Shown piece after piece: positions 1 to 11,717 of a stretch of 64,000 nt of DNA. A program made the translations under genes and the position numbers. The notes below the pieces were generated by a model. That model was not told the origin of the DNA. It did no database searches and saw nothing but the letters and a program-made list of their open reading frames with translations. Position 1 is the first letter of the stretch. The number at the start of each line of letters is the position of its first letter. Source of the stretch: Pisaster brevispinus (Eukaryota; Echinodermata; Asteroidea; Forcipulatida; Asteriidae); the NCBI GenBank assembly GCA_023634235.1, contig JAMKCF010000016.1, positions 8,107,366 to 8,171,365 of the forward strand. Reading direction: 5' to 3'.

Positions 1-68
1 GTGTAGCGACAGATCCAATATATATATAATTATTTTCCATAAATAATACTTAAAGGTAAATACTATAA

Positions 69-226
69 GTTATCACACAAGCGCGAGTGGAATACGGAAA
101 AATATAGCGCTTCTGCGTCCCATATCCAACGAGGCCGAACATATCCAACGAGGCGGAAGGCCGAGTTGGATATGGGACGCAGACGCGCTATATTTTTCCG
201 TATTCCACGAGCGCGCGTGTGATAAC
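69..226. repeat. Foldback repeat with 62-bp arms
   Basis: Arms 69-130 and 165-226 are near-perfect reverse complements (GTTATCACAC ... versus ... GTGTGATAAC; inner core GGAAAAATATAGCG). The 34-bp loop repeats CATATCCAACGAGGC. It would form a long hairpin in RNA or single strand and is typical of a foldback MITE. Confidence 0.9.
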
Positions 227-449
227 GAATTTATCTTCCAGCCTAGTATAATTTAAGTAATTTGTCATGACAAGCCTCACACCGTGCAACGCGCAAAGTT
301 TAAAATTTCAGAGCGTTATTTCATGACGAAAAGCATGCACGCGCAAAGTTTAGAATGTAATTTTTGCACTGACCGTATGCGGAGCATGACGCATTGACAC
401 TCTCAATACGCAGAGTGCAATATAAAAACTGGGAGTAGGTTATCGCTTG
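227..449. other. Spacer with short direct repeats
   Basis: CGCGCAAAGTTTA occurs twice (about 290 and 340). No gene or element boundary was recognised. Confidence 0.4.
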
Positions 450-854
450 TTATTACACCTCTTCCTTTGATTTCTATCTGTTGATTGGCCGACATGAGCT
501 TGCGCGCCCAATCTGCTTCGTAGCGAATTTTAGCGAAAGTTTGTACATTTTCAAAAACGTTTTAAAAATTCTGTTTGGTGCGCGTTGGGTTGTGTGTGCG
601 CGCGTGTAAAAATAGACTACGCGCTGGTACTAATAGCTATATATTGCGTTCCGCGTAATTAAATTAGCGTACATGAGCTTGTGCGCCCAAAACGCGAAGC
701 CAGCCGGTTTTAAACAGCTCCAGCTATGTCTACGTCTTTATCAGCCGTTTAAACACCCCCACGTGACGTGCTTTCCACCAATAGAAATAGCGAAACTGTC
801 TGGGGTATTTATGAATAAAGTATACAGATAGAATCAAAGGAAGAGGTGTTATAA
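450..854. mobile_element. 405-bp element with 30-bp terminal inverted repeats
   Basis: Left end TTACACCTCTTCCTTTGATT (450-480) and right end ATCAAAGGAAGAGGTGTTAT (825-854) are inverted repeats with few mismatches. Inside, ACATGAGCTTG(C/T)GCGCCCA occurs twice. It has no coding capacity, so it is a non-autonomous element. Confidence 0.75.
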
Positions 855-1031
855 AACAAATATTGACTGCTTTGTCTCGTGGCGTAGTAAAACTAGTCAC
901 TCTCGGTGATCCCCGGAGCCGCCTCTTTCCTCGGCTTCGCCTCGGGAAGATAGGCTGCTCCGGGGATCACATCGAGTGACTACTTTTACTACGCCACTCG
1001 AAGCAGTCAATATTTGTATACTATGTAACAC
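845..1031. mobile_element. Foldback element with 64-bp arms
   Basis: Arms 856-919 and 956-1018 (CAAATATTGACTGC ... GCAGTCAATATTTG; inner GGTGATCCCCGGAGC versus GCTCCGGGGATCAC). The outer edges GGTGTTATA and TATGTAACACC extend the symmetry. Confidence 0.85.
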
Positions 1032-1425
1032 CCAAGCAGATCCTTGCCATTTGATTGGATGATTGTCCGTCAGATGATAGCAAATAAACGTACCATTGCA
1101 CGCTACGTCATTCACCGTGCATTTTTCGTTCCATTCACCGTGCATTTTTCGTTCCATCCGATTTGTTCTATTGCACGGTGCGTACCACATCATTGCGTTC
1201 GCGTGTCTTTGATAATACAGCAGTACAGTTACTGCAAGGCACATACTACATTACGGCGCCCGCGTGTCTCAAAATAGCAGTACGCACTTAGTAACTGTTG
1301 AATCCAAACAAGCCGAACCAAAAGAAATGGGTGTAGGCCTAATGACACAATTAATTCATTGTACGCTTTGTTGTTTTGAAAGTTGTATCCTCCAATCAAA
1401 TGACAAAGATCTACTTGGATGTTAT
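1025..1425. mobile_element. 400-bp element with 40-bp terminal inverted repeats
   Basis: 1025-1069 (AACACCCAAGCAGATCCTTG, CATTTGATTGGATGATTG) is mirrored at 1384-1425 (TCCAATCAAATG, AGATCTACTTGGATGTTAT). Inside, TTCACCGTGCATTTTTCGTT is directly repeated at about 1110 and 1133. Confidence 0.75.
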
Positions 1426-1580
1426 ATAAAACAAATAATGAATGTTTTTCATTCGTGCAATAGTAAGAATATTTTCATTCGTTGAAAGATCGCCTCGTTG
1501 AATGGAACATTCCATCTTTCAACGAATGAAAATATTCTTACCATGGCACTCATAAACATTCATTATTTGTATAATATCAC
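1421..1580. mobile_element. Foldback element with 68-bp arms
   Basis: Arms 1421-1490 and 1513-1580 are reverse complements (AACAAATAATGAATG ... CATTCATTATTTGT; inner GAATATTTTCATTCGTTG). Its outer TTATATAAAACAAAT resembles that of the foldback at 845-1031, so the two share ends but not inner arms. Confidence 0.85.
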
Positions 1581-1891
1581 ACTCCGGTTCGAGCATCTGA
1601 TTGGATGATTAGCGCGTACTGGAAGAGTATAAAAGACTTAAAGGACAGACGATAAGGTAAAATTTGCAGTTGCACATGTGGTTATAAATCTGACTTATAA
1701 CCATACATAGGGATACCCCTACTGTAAAGCCGACAACACAAAATCGCTAATTAGTTATTTTTTAATCAATCGTTTTTATATATGTCTAGTTAATACTCAT
1801 ATCAACGCCAAAACAAAATTAAATAAATCCCGAGATGAAACTTCAAGAAGATGTTTAAAAAAAAGAAGACAAAAAAGAAGACAAAAAAGAG

Positions 1892-2425
1892 AAAGTTTTT
1901 GATGAGTGTAAACAGCGCACTTTCCGGGCTACTGGCAGCATACAGTACCCCCTTTAGATGTGTAGTGAAATTTGATATCAATATACTCGCCACCCTCCCA
2001 AGATGGAATGAAAAGTTTATTAAAATGTTTTTTCCCTTCAAAATTATGGTTTTTTTTAATGATTGATATCTTCGGACCATCAGAAGAAAATTTACTTCAA
2101 GAATATGCAATAACATGTTTTTGATCAGTGTAAACAGCGCAGTGTCCTTGCTACTGCCAGCTATAGCGTCCCTTTAGATTAGTACTGAAATTTGATATTA
2201 ATAAACTCGCTACCCTCCCAAGATGGAATGAAAAGTTGGGGGGGTCGTTTTGTTTGTTTAGTTTTTTCTCTCTTTTTCATTTTTTTTTACCCCAGAAGAA
2301 AAAATAACTCAAAGAGGATTTATGATATGTTTTGCTAGTGTAAACAGCGTGTTTACCTTGCTATATACTCTCGCTACACAGCATCCATTCAGATGTGTAG
2401 GGAAAGTTGATACCAATATCGCACT
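1892..2425 (+). repeat. Three diverged tandem copies of a 210-222-bp unit
   Basis: GTGTAAACAGCG recurs at about 1906, 2128 and 2338, each followed by a similar stretch (GTGAAATTTGATATCAATA, CTCGC(C/T)ACCCTCCCAAGA, GATGGAATGAAAAGTT). It is imperfect and noncoding. Confidence 0.8.
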
Positions 2426-3187
2426 GCGGTCCCGAAGGAACGGGTGAACTCAATTCAACAATTTTTTTAGACAGTGTGTCCGTCGTCAGGAGACTTCTAG
2501 AATCCAACTAGGCCTGTGTCGTTTATATTGAATGGAAATGAATTGGATTGAAATGTTTTATTAATCTAAACGTCATCGCTGCAACAGGCAGAATTAAGAA
2601 ACATTTTTTCAGATAATTAAATGTATTAAAAATAGTGTTTATAAATTTACACAGATTGACTAAGCAACAAATGCACAACAGTGTGTGCGTCAAAAGGTGT
2701 TCAAATAAAAAAGTACAACTACACTCCCCCAAAAAAATAATAATAAAAAAGCCCCCAAACCAAAAAAGAATAAGAAAAAGTCAACCCAAAAAGAAAGACA
2801 AAAAAATGGAGCGCACACAAAAAGTAAGCTAAAAAAAAGCACCAAAATGGCCTGAATTTGGCCTCATCTTCAAATCTTTTCCAACTCCCGCCGCATTCAC
2901 TCCTCCAATTCATATCCCCCAAAATATATATATGAAATAAAAATAATAACAAAATAAAAAACGGGGGGGGAACGACGACGAAAACAATTAATATTTAAAA
3001 CAAATAAATAAATAAAAAATAACAATAACAATTATTATAATTATAATAATTACAATAATTCCTGGTTACGGGCCTGGTGCCTGGGATGGGTAGGACATTA
3101 AGCCGTAGTTCTTGTGGACTAGGATTGGTAGCGCACGTAAAAGAGACAGAATATCGTAGAAGAGTATACATTATACTTCGTCACCTT
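2426..3187. other. AT-rich, low-complexity stretch
   Basis: A-rich and TAA/AATA-type runs (2730-3060), with no supported gene. The short frames here are products of poly-A and poly-T composition. Confidence 0.6.
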
Positions 3188-3695
3188 TTTCACGACGGGC
3201 CACATAATCTTAAAAGGACAAAATTATTATTGATTATTACAGGAAGGGGCCTTTATCTCAATAACTGCATTTTGCGTTTTCACGAAGAGCCACAGGCCCC
3301 CAAAATGTATCGTAATACATCGCAGCAAAAGAGCGTAAAATGTAGGTCAACTCGTTTTTTTCCCCAGGTTTCACGAAGAGCCACTTATGTCGGTGTGCGC
3401 GTGATCACATGACATTTGCGTACCCTTCCCATGTAAAAAAAACCCAACACGTTATCCAGTTGGGTACATCTCACTTTTGAGGTTTCACGGAGAGACACGT
3501 ATCAAAGACTAATTGCTATGGCAATAGCCAATACATTTAAAGACAGTGGAGAGGTTAAACTTAAACAGAATCATATGAGAGGTTTGTAACTGCAAACCAT
3601 AGCTTTAGTATTGCAGACTATGCAGTTTTGAGCCAAGCACAGTGTAAAATGCAAATCTCAATCAAGCGTTTGAACATGAGTGGCTCTTCGTGAAA
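3188..3695. repeat. Region with repeated TTTCACGAAGAGCCAC motif
   Basis: Forward copies at 3188 (TTTCACGACGGGCCAC), 3278, 3369 (both exact) and 3483 (TTTCACGGAGAGACAC), and one reverse copy at 3680-3695. The opposite outer orientation could mark the ends of a 500-bp non-autonomous element with internal repeats. Confidence 0.65.
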
Positions 3696-4297
3696 ACGGT
3701 GATGACGATATATAGGTTTTAACCCCGGTGTTTCTGGTTCACACAGCAAGCACCCTGATCTCGTTTACAGGCTTCCTCTGGCTTGCGAGCTACAATGATT
3801 ATTAAGCTCACTTATGAGGCATCCTTGATTTCATTATCAGAAATATATAATCATCATAATTAAGTCTTGTTAATTAACTTGTCTGGGGAAAAGTCTAGAC
3901 AAATTCAAATTGATTCTTTGAAATCCTAGATGAATTCACGCGGTAGGGCCTATGATTTAATTTGAAGGGTACAGAGAATGCAGCCAGGTTTAGCGTAATT
4001 GACATAAATTCAATTGATGTTAAGTTCGCGTCGGGTACTAAAGGACATTATTTGATTATAACCACACATTTGAGACGAGATAAATCGAATCCCTACTGAG
4101 TTGAATGTGGATTTTTATTTATTTATTTATTTATGTTTTCAAAGGAATCGGGAAAGTACTAAGTATTATGCTTAACACAAAACGGTGGTATAACCAAATA
4201 ATTATTGACATTAAATTTTTAACGTTTCTTGTTCTTTCTTTCCCCCCTTTTTAAAAATATATATTTTTTATAAACAAAACAAATTACAAAAGTATTA
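3696..4297. other. No feature recognised
   Basis: Ordinary AT-rich sequence. A TTTA tetranucleotide run lies at 4115-4133. Confidence 0.5.
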
Positions 4298-4430
4298 CGT
4301 GATTTTGGTTTGAACAAAGACAGAAATGACTGGGGGGGGGGGCGCTTGGCAACGACCTCCGGAATAACATACCGGCGCTCTACAAACTGAGCTATCCAGC
4401 CCTATGTTGGCGGTCTCCCTATTAGTAAAT
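4298..4430 (-). mobile_element. tRNA-derived SINE fragment (class I tRNA-like head)
   Basis: The reverse complement reads GGCTGGATAGCTCAG ... GAGCGCCGGTATG ... GGAGGTCGTTG ... CCAGTCA, the same head as at 49928-50000, with a G run in place of part of the T arm. It is flanked by the family's GGTTTGAACAAAG sequence. Confidence 0.75.
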
Positions 4431-4741
4431 CTCTTTGAAGCCATTCATCCGTTAGCTGCCCTTTGGCCAGGGATCACACCATAATGCAACATGCAAATTA
4501 GTATTACTAAACATCAAGTAATAAACCACAAGGAAAACTGACTGGTTAAATTTTGTGAAAATGTTAACAGTATGTCTTACATCAATCATAAAACGATATT
4601 AAAAAAAAACATTTGCAAAATGTATGATTTTTGCCAAAGTAGTCACTTCATAAAAACGACGACGATATGTCCAAAGTGTTCGTCCCCCAGGTGTGAGTTA
4701 CGCAGCCTCCCTAGATGTTCTCTCTCACGAACCAAATTGCC

Positions 4742-4973
4742 TATACCAGGGGCGGATCCAGGATTTTCCAAACGGGGGGGGCGTGAAAATTTACCAAGCA
4801 ACAAAATGGTGAAAAAAAGTGTACGAGGTATGGAATATTAGAAGCTTTAAAAAAAACAGGTAAGGCCTATGTCTTTAATTGTGTCTCTCCCTTATTTTTC
4901 CCCTCGAGTTTTTTTTTTCCCGTTTTTTTTTTTTTTTTCGCCCCCACGCCCCCCTGTATACGCCGCTGTATAC
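4742..4973. mobile_element. MITE with GGGGCGGATCCAGG-type end
   Basis: The left end TATACCAGGGGCGGATCCAG and the right end, in reverse TATACAGCGGCGTATACAGG, form imperfect terminal inverted repeats. The inside has long G/C and A/T runs. Ends of this kind are common in invertebrate DNA transposons (recalled). Confidence 0.6.
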
Positions 4974-5464
4974 TTGTATTCAAGACCAAAATATAACATA
5001 ATGGGTACTGGTTTTGGCTGAACGAAATCAATAATGCTCTTAGCACAACGTATTTGCTCACAGGCACTCATACTCCTCTTTAGGAGGATTTATACGAGGT
5101 GAGAAGACGTGTGAACGTGAGATGTTTGATTTGACATCCATTGATTTGACATCCAAAGGAAAAGGGTGAACATTATCATACTTTTGCTATAGTCAATCTT
5201 CATCATACATGCAGGGTCAGGATCCGAAATGAGGACTGTTCACACTATACTGACCCTACTCTCAAGGAAATCCCCGGGGAATGTTTTACTACTTCACCGC
5301 CACCCGATTGTTTTCATACTACTGTCACGTGCAATTATCCAGAGAAAAATGAACACAATGCTGACTTTGGGTTTATCTCTCTTAGTAGCCCTATTCCCTA
5401 CGAATGAATGAATGAATTTGACTTTAGCCTGTGTCCATCTAGTATGGGATGAAGTCCTCCTTTA

Positions 5465-5640
5465 ATAGACCTTATGCATTGACGTCATTCAACCGCCATC
5501 TTAGAGGTAAAACGGTGACGAAACAATCGAAACGCAGAGATTTGTGCGCGCGGCGCACAGGATTGGCAAATGAACAACCTCCTTTTGACCTCTAGGCGAG
5601 GGCGCCCTACTGAAATGACGTCATGTGCATAAGGTCTATA
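5465..5640. mobile_element. CRE-bearing MITE, complete copy
   Basis: About 175 bp with ends GACCTTATGCATTGACGTCA and TGACGTCATGTGCATAAGGT. Both ends carry the full palindrome TGACGTCA. Internal marks are CCGCCATCTTAGAGGTAAAA and GCGCGGCGCACAGGATTGG. Other copies lie at 17150-17400, 40978-41148 and 59734-59907. Confidence 0.9.
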
Positions 5641-5680
5641 GGAACATGACATTTATATCTTTTTCTAGCTGTTCATTCCG

Positions 5681-5830
5681 CCGAGCGGATAAGAACACTG
5701 GACAGAAGCTCGTGTTTCTGATCAGCAGAATGTGGGTTTGAGTCGCGGTCGGTCGTGACTTGTGTGTCCTAAACGAAAGACACTTTACCATTATTGGTGC
5801 GTCCTTCAGACGGGGCAGAAAGCCGATGAC
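5681..5830 (+). mobile_element. Class II tRNA-derived SINE, degraded
   Basis: CCGCCGAGCGGATAAGAACA, CTGATCAGCAGAATGTGGGT and GTGACTTGTGTGTCCTAA match the head of the complete copy at 62186. The B box is eroded (GGTTTGAGTCG). Confidence 0.7.
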
Positions 5831-6464
5831 ACGCCACGGGGTCATTCAAAGAAGAATGTTACCGGAACTCCTTGTTGGAAATTCCCGAAGAATTTCCAGT
5901 TCTGATTGTTTATCTTACTCTTAATAATGCCCGTTTGATCAACATAGGCCCAACTTCAAGGTTTTGAATCTGTGCATTTTTCATCCCGTGACTAATATCT
6001 ATCTGGGATAGCATCGTGGACAATACCTTAAGAAGGTTTCCCCTTCCTATTTTATATTGTATTGTACTGTAACTTCCGAAACGGAAACAAACTATAGTTT
6101 GATTAACGTCACAAACAGAACGAAGTAACACGCAGTTGCCGGTAGTAGTTGATACGTTCATTTTTGTTTGCTCCAATAATGGAGGCTCTCGCTGTATTTA
6201 TTGTAAAAAAAAACAAGACTACTTTATACCGCAAGTATATTCGCAGTAGGAATATTTTACACATTATTAAGAATACATTAGAGCAATTAAACAATACAAG
6301 AAAATGTTTGGATGGTTTCAAGAAGGAGGATTGCACAAAACAAATGGTAAGGAAGAAATTGCCCGATGGACTTGCTTGACAAGTGTCCGGCGCTCCCTGT
6401 CATAACAGTGCAATGTACTTGTGTAAAATGGCTTTATTCTGCGTCGGCTATACAACTTGCCTTT
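5831..6464. other. No feature recognised
   Basis: No splice-bounded or conserved frame. Short open frames on both strands overlap each other and lack any family signature. Confidence 0.5.
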
Positions 6465-6740
6465 GTTATAAACAAACCGCGTTGGTTGGCATGGACGGCC
6501 GAATGTTAGCAAAACATTCAATCGTGTGAACAGATGTTGTAACCAACTTCAACATTTTCTGCAAACTTTCAATTAAATAAAATACCTCTCATGATTGGTT
6601 GCTTTTTTTCCCAACAAATTCAACACTATTTTTGAATATTTGTGTAACATTTTCACAAACTGGAGCTATCTGTTTTTGTTTTGTATTTATGGCTTTCTAT
6701 AGTTTTCCAACATCGGTTGGCAAAAACCTCGGGCTGTGAC
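6465..6740 (+). repeat. Dispersed repeat, copy 1 of 2
   Basis: About 270 bp is shared with 12965-13235: GTTGGCATGGACGGCCGAAT, CAACATTTTCTGC, CCCAACAAATTCAA and CATCGGTTGGC. Divergence of roughly one base in ten suggests an old mobile element of unknown type. Confidence 0.8.
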
Positions 6741-8224
6741 GTTGCGATAGAAATGTTTATTAATAGCGAAAGAGAAACAAATTTAATATGGCGGTGGCAC
6801 CGCGTGACGTGGAGGGTGTGCGCCAGAGGGCGCATTTTTGGTGCGATTTAAATGTTTAGCGATTAAAAGGTTTATCAGCTGGTAACAAGGAAAATAAAAT
6901 TGAACAACTTACAGACCATTGCCATGTGCTTTATACAAAACATACCTGTAGGAGCAAGATTTAGCTATATTTGAGGTCAATTACCTCACAGGGTAACCAG
7001 CGAGGTCAGCTTCAAAGTGCCCCAACGTCTGAAACAAAATTGTATATGATAGGCCTAGAGTGTAAGTGCGAAGTTTTATGCTTTTAGTCACAAAGTGCAC
7101 AATATTGTTCGGTTTATCCGCTATGCTTGAAGTGATAGGTCCGTAGGGAACAACGAGTGCCTCTTGTTAAAGGGCTACTATTTTTGTCACAATAGATTTT
7201 GAAGACTTTTACCTGGCATCAAATGATCATACTGAATCATTTCTAAAGCATTGGTTTGTTGACAGTATCATTACGACGAAAGAGAACTAAATTTTAAAAT
7301 TTAAAATGAGCGAGATGTTGGTATTTATACAGTCAATTGAAGGGTTTACATTTAAAGTGAATATAAACGATTGCCATTGACTTGACCAAGGGCAGTCCAG
7401 GGCTAAAAGGTTCAATCAAAATGTGTTCTAGATTATTATGTTTGTCTGTCTCGGTCATTTTTGGTTGATACGTTAAATTAGCGTGTAATGTAAGTTTTTC
7501 TCGTTTTGTCGGTTTTAATCAACGTTTGTCGTTTTTATGGTTGGTCGATTGGTTGATTAGATAACGCTGTTGCAGTAGCGATGTTGTTCCGATCGGTTGC
7601 TTTAAAAAAGTCCATTCAACGTTTGGTTTAGGTTATCATGAATGATACGCTCGGGGCCCTTGATTATTTAACATTGACACGACGCCGCTCGCTGCAGGTT
7701 GTCACGGTGGACTGATTTTGTGTTTTTCAATTTTGATCATTCATTGATGGTTTATGCACTAAAAAATATCACGAGGCAGCTCAGGGCAAAAATGTGGACC
7801 TTTTATGCATCAAGTCAAAAAGAAAATGATAGAAAATTAAATAATAACATTAGTTAAATTAATAACAAGAACAGAAAAAATGCATTATACACAACCCCCA
7901 AAAAGAAGGAAAAAAGAAGAAAAAAAGAAGAAGCAGCAAATCAATGGGAGACTTGTGAACGCTAGGAAGCAGCAGACTTACCGGGTATATTTCCATTGTT
8001 TATGTAGTTCTGAGCATGCGCACATTACCGAGAACGGTAGATTTACTTGTTTGGTCTGCTGCCACCTAGCGTCTCAAAAGTCCCCCATCTGGAAATTGGG
8101 TTAAACATAAGTCAATGAAAATACAGATTGACACTTTTCCAAGTGTTACAGAATTAAGGACAAGTCAGTTGAGTCTTTCAGAGCCAGTGTTAGTAACCAG
8201 GATGACCTGCTATTAGGCTTTTCG
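6741..8224. other. No gene recognised
   Basis: AT-rich. At 7490-7630 there are early relatives of the GTTGATT/AACGTT repeat that becomes dense after 8225. At 7864-7945 an A-rich run creates a lysine-rich frame of no significance. Confidence 0.5.
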
Positions 8225-9190
8225 TTGTTTAAGCCCCGTTGAATCAACTGTCGTCTTAGGTTACTGTTGATCCGTTTTTGGTTGATTAATTTTCGTTGAT
8301 TCAACGTTTTGCTTTAGAGTGTCACCGTTTGTCCTGTTTTGGTTGATTAGATGTTAAATCAATGTTCGCTTTAAGTTACCGTTTCTCTCTTTTCGGTTGA
8401 TTAATTCACGTTGGATCAATGTTTGCTTCAGAATATTACCGTTTGTCCACTTTTGGTTCATAAATTAATATATTAAATAAACGTTAGCTGTATGTAAACA
8501 TCAATAGGGGAATTCATAGGCGGGAAATATATTAGTATAGTAGAAACTACCTGTACTATATATCATAGCACAACCATGTACATGTGCTAGGATGTTTATG
8601 TAAATTGACTGTCGCATGTATGTAGAAGTACAGTTAAAAGTTTACTGTTTAATAAGGCATAAAAAATACCAAATACTTTGGCTAAAGTTGACTGAATGTA
8701 GTACACCATTGTTTAATAATCGGTTACATAACATAAAAGAAACTAGTTGAAACAGTAAAAACAAAAATAACCGTTAATACAACAATGTTTCAAGTTTACT
8801 TGCTAACTTGGTTAAACATTATCAATGAGCAAATTTAAGTTAAATCAACGTTGATATATCGCCTGGTTGAACAAACGTTAACAAAAAATTGTTTTTAAAC
8901 GTTCACTTGCGTTGATTAAACATTGTATCAATGAGCAAACTAACGTTGAATCAACGTTAACATAATCGTTACAGTAGTTACAAATGCTAATGTCAAATTG
9001 GTTCAATGTTCATTTGCTAACGTTAACATTATATCAATGAACAAATTAACGTGTAATCAACGTTTATATTTATCGTTGGTGGTTGAACAAACGGTTATGT
9101 AATATTTTTAACGTTCGTTCGCTAATGTGGATTACACATTTAATAAACGAGCTAACTAACGTTTAATCAAAGTTACATACAACGTTAAAA
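8225..9190. repeat. Degenerate AACGTT/GTTGATTAA repeat arrays
   Basis: 8225-8480 repeats a 60-70-bp unit (GGTTGATTA, TCAACGTTTGCTTTA, TTACCGTTTGTCC). 8815-9190 carries the opposite sense (AAGTTAAATCAACGTTGATA, GGTTGAACAAACGTTA). Together they form two facing arrays about 340 bp apart. Confidence 0.7.
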
Positions 9191-9650
9191 TAACCAGCAA
9201 CTCTGTTGAGTAAAGAATTCTTTTTTGCACTACAACGTCTTTTTAATCGAAGGCATTTTTGAGTCGATACCCATAGAGTCGATGCAGCGTGAAATTAAAA
9301 CATTGGGTTCCCGGTTGAAGGGCGTACAGACATGAACTTCTGTTATCCATACCGGGCATGGAAAAGTTCAGTTTCCCCAACAAAAGGTTGAGATTTCCAT
9401 CATTTAAAGACCCTTTGCTGGTCACAGTGAGGAACACAGTGAGCGATTAAATCGCAATCATCCATGTATCGGTAATAGTTTATCGTGGAAAAGTCAACCT
9501 ATTCAAAATTAACCGTAGCAAATTTAGTTTGCACGTAATTGGAATACTAGCGTTACTATGCATGTGAAGAAGTCTTATGGTTTGTGATGTACGACCATTT
9601 GAGTTTACACTCAAAATCGTTGACGAAGCCTTAAGTTAAGGGAAACGACC
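9191..9650. other. No feature recognised
   Basis: No repeat or conserved frame detected by eye. Confidence 0.4.
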
Positions 9651-10202
9651 AATTCAACTTTGTGATGTACGCATTTTCCAACAGATAGAAGCCTAGTTTT
9701 AGTGGGGAAAAATACAAGTTTCCGACTTTACGTTAAAGTGGTGTAAATTGCCATAGTATTCGACAATCTTCCTAAATTTTTTAAAATTTAAAACATAATG
9801 ATACATTCTGAAAAAATGAGTCTCTACATTTTTGTACAGGGATGTTTTGAGTCTTTCCTGACTTTCGATAATATTTATTCAAAACGGCTTTGAATTTCCT
9901 CTTAAGAATAAAAACACAATTCCTCCTTGGAAGTTGTTAAAATCCGATGACGTACTGTTTAAAATTTAACTCTGAAAAAGTCAGTGAAGAATCCAAACAT
10001 CCCTGTACGAAAATGTAGAGACCCACTTTTGTCTGAACGATGTCATCAGATGTTTTGGATGTTGAAACATTTTGCACTGGAAGGGTATAAAATAAAACGG
10101 CAATTTACACCACTTTACGTGAGTTTATAGACTTGTGTAATTTTTCCGCACTCGCATGAGGACTCTATTTTATTGGAAAAATGAGTGGTCACAAAGTTGA
10201 AT
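9651..10202. mobile_element. 550-bp long inverted-repeat element
   Basis: Outer arms 9651-9752 and 10099-10202 (AATTCAACTTTGTGA ... TCACAAAGTTGAAT; GGTGTAAATTGCC ... GGCAATTTACACC) and inner arms 9818-9862 and 9980-10024 (TTTTGTACAGGGATGTTTTG ... CATCCCTGTACG). Partial relatives lie near 12700-12940 and 46540-46790. Confidence 0.85.
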
Positions 10203-11717
10203 CAGTAAATTCCCTTCCTCTTTAGATAACATATCTTTTCAAAAGTATTGCGCCCCGGCCGCAAAAGACTGCGTAAGTCTCGCGCAGACCAACAACGAGA
10301 AAACAACTCAAACTAAGACTATTGTTTGTTTATGAAATCAAGTCTCCTTTTTAAACTCTATTCATACAAATTAAAAAAATAATATAATAATAATACAAAT
10401 AATAACCTTAGCATTCTGTTACAAGTAACATTACAATTTATTTTAATAAAACAAATAATTTGTTTAAATTGAGATTAAAACAAAATTATGACCTTGGACG
10501 AGGCTGCTTAATTTTTTTTTGAAACCCCATTTGCCAATCACGCCCGAATTTGTGCGACCATCACGTACGTTTAATGATAACACGAACGTAAATTTGGCAA
10601 AATTCTTAATTGTTTTCTAATCTTTTGTTGATTTATTGTAAACTTTTACTTTCAGGTATTCCATGGCTACATTTTACTTTTCCCAACAGTACGGTATAAT
10701 TTTTCCAGCCACAAACTACTTTAAACTAAGGTATTTGACGTAACAAAAATGCGCACACGTATAACTCAATATTATGGTTGGGACCACATTGATCCCGGAA
10801 GTTCAAATATGGGCAAGACTTGCACAGTTTATTTTGAAATCCTTCGCTTCAGTACGGAAATCCAAATGGTAAAGAGGGCCTCGGGGGAACACTGCAGCAA
10901 AAGAAAAAAGAAAAAAAGAAAAAAGGAAAGAAAAAAGAAAAAAAAGGGAAATCGCCCGTCTTTCTCTGAAGTCTGTGTTTGAAATGGTCAATGTTTGGGT
11001 TTTGAGGCATGTTATGGTGAGATATCAAGACGTTTACAGCAGCACCATGTGTTCATACCTACTTTGCTGTGTCATTTTTGTTCTTTGGAAACTTGTCTTG
11101 CTATTGGTCTTACAGTTTATTACGCGATATTGCCATTTCCATTTTGGTTAAATTCTGCTGTTTTCTTTTAAAAAAAACCTTATTTTTTATACAATCTGTT
11201 TAACAGGTAGTAGCATTTTTTTTCTTCCCATGTGGTGTGCCATATGCTGTTTACTCCCCACTAACTTGAAAAGAAATGAGATGATTGCATTGCTATAAAA
11301 ACATGAAACCTGAAATTGAAAACAGGAGGATGAGAATTTGCCCTTGATGTTGATGAAATCAATTTCCTGCTAGATTGCACAATATATTCCATACCTATAG
11401 GACAACCACGGTGAGACCAAGTTGTTGTTCATTAAATAAAATGAATTTTAATTCCTTGGTAGAGAAGGTAGATTTCAGTTTTGACGGATTTTTCCGATGA
11501 AGCCATTATTTAATGCATTGCGAAATATATATTTTAGATAACTGTTGTAAAAAGATAATCGAAAATGCGTGATTTGGTTTCTACATTTGTCTTTTGTTAT
11601 ATGTTAACACACCTCCGTTACGACTTGTTATTTGCAAGTAAGTTACATGAATACTGATGTAACCCTCTCCAAGGTTATGTGGGTTTGTTTCAGTTGCGGA
11701 ATAAACAAAACCAATCA
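10203..11717. other. No gene recognised; purine tract
   Basis: A fragment of the GCAAGTCTCGCGCG MITE family lies near 10264-10300. A purine-only A/G tract runs 10904-10950. The rest shows nothing specific. Confidence 0.5.

Noticed and set aside
8225..9190. CRISPR-like array
   Set aside because: Repeats are diverged, AT-rich, irregular and in eukaryotic DNA; no uniform repeat-spacer pattern.
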